Shown here in pieces: positions 58,401 through 64,000 of a DNA stretch of 64,000 nt. Source of the stretch: Formicarius rufipectus (Eukaryota; Chordata; Aves; Passeriformes; Formicariidae). The stretch spans positions 186,105-250,104 of the forward strand of contig VXAU01003749.1 of assembly GCA_013399695.1 (NCBI GenBank), written 5' to 3'. The notes under the pieces are model-generated. The model was not told the DNA's origin. It ran no database searches and worked only from the letters and a program-made list of their open reading frames with translations. Position numbers and translations under genes: made by a program. How positions within the stretch are numbered: the first letter of the stretch is position 1; each line of letters opens with the position of its first letter.

Positions 58401-61088
58401 CATCCTTTACCATCAGTCAGCAGGAAGCTGCTTTTATTTCCATCTCCATTTTATCCTTTTTAACATAAAAAATTACAAAGAATATAATTAAAAAAGGTTT
58501 GGTTGGATTAGCTAGTCATCATCTCAGGTCTTTCAATGCTGAACATGATGGTTTTTTGTAGCATATTTTATGTCTCCTTTCCTTTCCATGCCTCTTGCTC
58601 CTCTCAGCAAACCAACCATTGCTAAAAGGAGAGATTTAACCCAGTGGGACAGAACAGGGTGTGATAAAGTGCCTGCTTTTGGGGCTCTGAGTATGCCCAT
58701 TAAATGGGCATTTCTATAAGACAGCCCAATCTGTCTCCGTCTGTTGTTGCACTTCACAGCCCAGAAAATGAAAAGTGCTGAGCTCACCTTTCCCTTGACT
58801 AGCTCAATTTCTGCGTGTTAAGGAGACATTTTTGCCTTGCTCAGTGGAAGGGATCCCATTTTCTGAAATACTTCTAGAAAGGACCTCTTGAAGTATCAAG
58901 CCCATATTGTTCTTCTCACCTAATGTAACATTGATTCTAACCAGCTCCACTTAAAACCCAGGTATGTAAGGCTCAAAAAGCCCCAGAAGCTGAGGCTGAG
59001 AACTCCAAAGCTTCATGTATCAGTTCATAAATATATTTTAATAAAGACATTTAACAACTGAGACATTTTCACCACCCTTCCTATGTGTGAAACCTGTCAT
59101 TGATGAGTTTTTCCCCTCCAGCCAACCGCTTGGTCCTGATCCATGCCCTGGTCTATCCTGCACATCAGTGTCCTGCCCTCTGACCAAGTGAGGAACCCCG
59201 AAGTGTATTTGCTTGAGGAAAGAGCAGAGCTGAAGTGAGTTCACACTGGTAGGTGCAAATTATCCATCACTTGACTTTGTGGCTTTTACTGGAATATGTT
59301 ATGTAAAATTACTATCAATTCAGCAATGAAAAGGTTCCTGGGGTGGAAAGAAAGTCTGAATGTTTTGACTTTCTATTTTTGCCTGTAAAATGTCTGGCAA
59401 AATTTGGCACTGGTGTGACACAAAGATCAGGGGTCGTTTTGGAGCCTCTGCTCTGCCTAAGGATGAACAGCAAACAGGACAGAAACCCTCCTGAACTTCA
59501 GCTTTATGCTGTTATAGAGACCAGGAAAAAAACAATCCAGCACCTCCAGCAGTTCCAGCAGCACTTTGGGAGGTTCCTGGTGGAAAGGGTTTTAGAGCAC
59601 CACCCTTCCTTTTTGGCCAAAGCCACTTTGTGGAGAGTGGGAGGGAAATCTCTGACCCCTGAGGTCCATGCAGAGGTTGATCCTGGCAGAGATGTCATCT
59701 CAGTCCTCTGGGGAGCTGGGAGCCTTCTGGATCCATCACCTGCACTGAATAAGGATTTAGGGAGTACACAAAGGGGAAGAGTCTCCCTGAGAATTTGCCT
59801 TTAGCCTTAATTTCCCCAAAGCCACTGAAGTAAAGTAAGGGAATGACTATACTTTCAGCTTCCTTATCTCTCCATATTGCAAGTGATAATTGTAGATCTT
59901 TTAAATCCTTTGTCTGTACAGAGATTGAAAATTGTTAACTGATAATTATAATGTCTTTTTACCTGTTAATTAAGAAGGTAACTGCCATGGGTAGGTGCCA
60001 GGTAACATCTGAGTGCTATACATCTCATCCTCTGGCTTCTGCAGAGCTGAGCCAGTCAAGGAGACAAACCCCAGAACACCCTTCAGGCTTTGAAAAATGT
60101 AGGGAATTTGCCTTAAACTTGTCTTTCTTTACTCCAAAATTAAGGGCACATCTCTGAATTACATCCATCAAAATTCCTTGGTCAGACTGAAGAACTGACA
60201 CATATATTTGGGTATTTGGTGTTCGGGTTGCCTGTTTTTTCGGATAGAAGATGACTCACACTGTACAGTAAGTCATGTCATGCAACTCTCCTGAGAAAAG
60301 ACTCCGTTTTTCAAATTACATTTGATCCTTCTGTGACAGAGATAAGATATTGTTGGAACCCCTGACTCATTTCTGTCCCATGGGAGCAAAGGTTAGACTG
60401 CAACAAGGCCATAAAGCCCAGATGATCAAAGGTATTTTGCTGATTAACTACACAGCCATTAGCTTCTTAATTAAAAGGTAAGAAGGCATACTAGGGGGAG
60501 CCTGTGGGAAATGGCTTTTCAAATTTTTTCTCAAGTACATTAGCTGGTATGCATGATATGACCAGTCATACATCACACAACATCCTGGGCTGTGCTTGTT
60601 AAGTCTGTTACCATCAAGGAGCAAGCCAAAGCCTATAATCACAGCATATCCTCTGTAATTAGGGCTGTGTTCCAGATCCTCTCCTGTTTTTCCAGGATTC
60701 AAAGGCACACATCTCTCTGAAACAAAAGAGATCAACAGCCTTGATTTCAGCTGCAACTCAGACTGACTATTTTGCAGAAAGTTTGTGTGAAAACGTTCTC
60801 TCTCTTCAAAAATTCATTGAGTGTAAAACCAGCAAGAGGCAGAGGTTTCACTTCAGTGTACCAATTTCAAGCGCTGGGAAACTTCAGCTCTTGCAGTCAC
60901 AGTCAAAATTCAAATATATCCTACCAAACAGCAGCTCTGCTCTGATGGAATATGGAACACCTTTCAAGGCACAGCCATATTTTCATTTTGTTCTTTTTGG
61001 GTTAGATTTGATTTGAATCGAATTTTGTATGAAAAACAGAGCAGCCTAAGGAGATATTTTTCACTGCACTCCGTGTTACCACCTGAAA
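55413..61088. other. Intergenic, no gene recognised
   Basis: About 5.7 kb with no identified gene. It holds a possible CR1 tail (56836-56888), an A run (57831-57847) and one unexplained 153-codon frame (59343-59804). Confidence 0.4.
56836..56888 (+). mobile_element. Possible CR1 3' tail remnant
   Basis: AACCTCCAGAGATCCCTTTT, then GACCTAAATTATTCTTTGATCC. Confidence 0.5.
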
Positions 61089-61290
61089 GGAGGGTGGAAA
61101 CGGGTGGGGATTGGTCTCTTCTCCCAGGGAACAAGCGACAGGACAAGAGGAAATGGCTTCAGGCTGAGCCAGGGGAGCTTCAGGTTGGACATCAGGAAGA
61201 ATTTCTACATGGAAAGGGTTGCTAAGCATTGGATTGGGCTGCCCAAGGAGGTCTTGGAGTCCCTGGCCCTGAAGGTGTTTAAGGAATGAC
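61089..61290 (+). mobile_element. CR1 fragment, lacking its 3' tail
   Basis: AGGGTGGAAACGGGTGGGGA to GAAGGTGTTTAAGGAATGAC, then it stops where the next CR1 begins. Confidence 0.85.
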
Positions 61291-62046
61291 TGCAGCAAGT
61301 GCAAGATCCTGCACCGGGGTCAGAGCGATCCCAAGCACAAGGCTGAGAGGAGAAGGGATTGATAACAGGCATGGTGGGGGGAAATTTGGGGATGTTTGTG
61401 GACTAAAAGCTCAGTGTGACTCAGCAGTGTGCACTGCAACCCAGAAGGACAACCATGTCCTGGGCTGCATCCAAAGAGGAGTGACCAGCAGGTGGAAGGA
61501 GGGGATTCTCCTTCTGCTCTGCTCTGCTGAGACCCCACCTGCAGAGCTGCCTCCAGCATCGGGATCCCAGCCCAGGAAAGATGTGAAGCTGTTTGAGCAA
61601 GTCCAGAGGAGGCCCCTAAGTTGATCCCAGGGCTGGAGCACTTCTGCCCTGGAGACAGGCTGGGAGAGCTGGGGCTGTTCAGCCTGGAGAAGAGAAGGAT
61701 CCAGGGAGACCTTACAGCCCCTTTCAGTACCTAAAGGGGGCTGGAGAGGGACTTGTCACGAGGGCATGGAATGAGAGGATAAGGGAGAATGGCCTTAAGC
61801 TGGACAACAGTAGATTTAATTTAGACATTGGGAAAAATTCCTTCCCTGTGAGGGTGGACAGGCCCTGGAACAAGCTGGGCAGAGAAGCTGTGGCTGCCCC
61901 ATCACTGGGAGTGTCCATGGCCAGGTTGAACAGGACTTGGAGCAACCTGGGCTGGTGGAAGGTGTCCCTGCCCATTGCAGGGGGTTTGGAATGAGATCTT
62001 CAAGGTCCCAATCCAAACATTCAAACCATTCTGTGACTCCATGATC
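61291..62046 (+). mobile_element. CR1 LINE 3' fragment, most 5'-extended copy
   Basis: About 756 bp from TGCAGCAAGTGCAAGATCCT through GCCTGGAGAAGAGAAGG to a decayed tail (ACCATTCTGTGACTCCATGATC). No intact open reading frame 2 remains. Confidence 0.88.
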
Positions 62047-63485
62047 CCAACACATGTTCTCCAGGTACAGATTCTTGCAGAGAAGAGCCATCTTCAGTCC
62101 CCTTATCCAGGAGAAACTCCTTGGAAGCCTGAGAGACTTTTTGTTTCCAGATGCAGCTCAGTTGCTCTTCTCTCTGCTGAGTCGTTCAGGTAAGTGGGAG
62201 TAAAAGGCAGTAAAATTGCAGTCACATGTCAGCAGACAAGATTGAACACACAGCGAGTGCAGACAGGATGAATAAGAAGGTGGCATTTTAATAGTCAATT
62301 TTCAGAGTATAACAGTTCTTCAAAATAGATTGCTTAGAACATTTTTTTCTACTTAGAAGTGCCATTGCTTAGCTGCGCACTTAAGTAAAAGCAGAACTTT
62401 GGGGCACCTTTAAGTTAAAGGATTGCCACAGGTTCGAAAGGCTGCCAGGGAAAAAAAACTAAAATGTGTTGCCATCACACAGCATAAATGACGGCATAAA
62501 TAAACAAAACAAATATTAGAGTCACCTTTATTGTGAGATCCTTCTATAAAATCCAGGTTGCTGCATTTCTAGAATTCAAGATTGGTCCAATTAAGTTGGT
62601 GGCACCCAAGATTTGGGGCCATCTCTATATGTGTGTAAATTCAAGAGCTACTAAGCTCAATAGGTCCACACTGCAGGAGAGACACACAGTGTTTCAGCCC
62701 ACAGTTCACCTCTAGGTTGTTTTGGTTGGCTGTGACCATTTGCTTCAGTGTGTGACAAGCAAACTTGGGATTCAGGGAGCAAAATGTGACCCTGTGGGTC
62801 AAGGGCTTTCCCTGGGGAGAGGGGAGTCCTGTGCTCCCTCAGGAACCTGTCTGAGGGCAGGTTATGCGGTTTACAATGTGATTGCATGCTAGAAAAGATA
62901 CAAGTTGACCTCAGAGGACAGCCAGTGCATGGAGGGCACTGCCATCACCACCAGCACCGTTGCTTTAGAAGAAGACACCAATCCTGGTACTGTGTTTGAA
63001 AAGAGTGGCAGTTGCTAGGGATGTATTGAGTGGCTCAAGAATGGAGGGATTTCCACCCTCCCCTGCTTCTCTCAGCAGCTAATCTAGGCAGCTCATTCCT
63101 CAAAATGCCACTTCCCATCAATCCTGCCCACAGGTATTGCCTGGGACCACACGGATGTCCTGCAGTGGGTGGCACTGCCATGACGGCACAGGGCTGGATG
63201 CCACGGGACCTCTGTGCTTCCCCAGCATTCATGGAAGCTGTGAACTTCTCAAAATGGGCCAGAAAATAAAAACTTTCTATGTTCTTCTGCAGCATCTGGA
63301 GCCAAGAGCCTTCTCTGCCAACTTCTCTGCTCCTGGGAGCACCCGGCCTGGGTTTCCACCCTGAGGTTTTTCTGCTGGGTTCGACACGTTCATTTTGAGG
63401 ATGAAGAGTGAGGCCAGTACGACTCCTCTCAGTGTCAAAGCCAACTGGAAAGGTTCTCTCTCAGCAGTCTGTGGCTCTTGCCAGG
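62047..63485. other. Intergenic, nothing recognised
   Basis: Unique sequence between a CR1 and the terminal LTR. Confidence 0.4.
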
Positions 63486-64000
63486 TGTCATGGGTTTCTG
63501 TAGCTGAATTTTAGTAGAAGGGTGGTGGGGGGGGTGCTTCCAGGGTGGTTTCTGTTAGAAGCTGCCAGAAGCTTCCCCTGTCCTGTGGAGCCAAGGACAG
63601 CCAGGGCCAGGAGGGACCTCCTGCTGGTGGCCAAAGGGGAGACAATGAAGAATCCCAGTCCCAGCTCTAGGATAACAAAGTTAAGAATTAGGAGTGTTGC
63701 ACAGTTGAAACTCCAGCCATGAGATAACAACACAGAGTGAGAAAGAGAGACCAAGGTCGGAGAAGGAGGAGGCGAAGGAGGGACCCCACGCTGGAGCAGT
63801 GGTGGGGGGAAGGACTGAAAGCTATTTCCCCCACCCCTCTCCATGCAGCCCAGGCATGGAGACCCCCCTGCAGCCCCTGGAGGAGCAGGTGGATGCCAGA
63901 AGAAGCTGTTGCCCTGTGGGAGACCCAGGATGGAGCAAGATCCTGGAAGAGACTTGCAGCCAGGACTCCTGGAGAAGGAGACCCACCTGGAGCAGGTTTT
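63486..64000 (+). mobile_element. ERVL-type LTR copy, cut by window end
   Basis: It begins TGTCATGGGTTTCTG and shares about 340 bp with the LTR at 6440. It then carries several GGAGCAGG / GACCCA repeat units that continue past the end of the window. Confidence 0.75.

Noticed and set aside
1..64000. Possible tRNA, rRNA, CRISPR or prokaryotic operon content
   Set aside because: None seen. Spacing, intron structure and CR1/LTR content are vertebrate.

Overview
This is eukaryotic, vertebrate nuclear DNA, almost certainly from a bird. The dominant repeats are short 3' fragments of CR1 LINEs (about two dozen, all 5'-truncated, ending in the avian TTCCAACCCAAACCATTC / GATTCTATGATT tail) plus avian-type endogenous retroviral LTRs. 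No mammalian SINEs, bacterial genes, CRISPR arrays, rRNA or tRNA genes were seen. The mix of CR1, ERVL-like LTRs and solo LTRs with 6-bp target duplications fits a songbird, but that last step is inference.

One protein-coding gene can be assembled: IGSF5 (immunoglobulin superfamily member 5, also called JAM4), on the + strand from 16716 to 44683. The order is: signal-peptide exon 16716-16773; first Ig exon 23741-24061; second Ig exon 24710-25018; transmembrane exon 29125-29250; a 25-nt microexon 29818-29842; cytoplasmic exon 33360-33472; and a terminal exon 44615-44683 whose protein ends in a PDZ-binding T-L-V. All splice phases agree from the start codon to the end of the cytoplasmic exon. 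One piece between the cytoplasmic and terminal exons is unresolved: the phases require an exon (or exons) of length 3n+2. A 59-nt candidate at 34942-35000 satisfies this but lies in or beside an LTR. With it, the protein would be 359 residues.

Layout: 1-16.7 kb is intergenic, with CR1 fragments, one ERVL-type LTR (6440-7124) and a GC-rich block (13.4-15.7 kb) holding a 23-bp minisatellite. 16.7-44.7 kb is IGSF5, whose introns carry a solo LTR 104 bp before the first Ig exon, nested CR1s, a nine-unit 32-bp minisatellite, a gapped GGAA microsatellite and an antisense LTR. 44.7-64 kb is intergenic, with several poly(A) signals just after IGSF5, CR1s, a second solo LTR (52558-52855) and two more ERVL-type LTR copies (45917-46297 and 63486 to the window end).

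No new gene system is evident. The points of most interest are the microexon, the missing or LTR-derived penultimate exon, the solo LTR crowding a splice acceptor, an in-place 29-bp inversion inside a CR1, a CR1-into-CR1 insertion, and a single N that probably hides about 320 bp.
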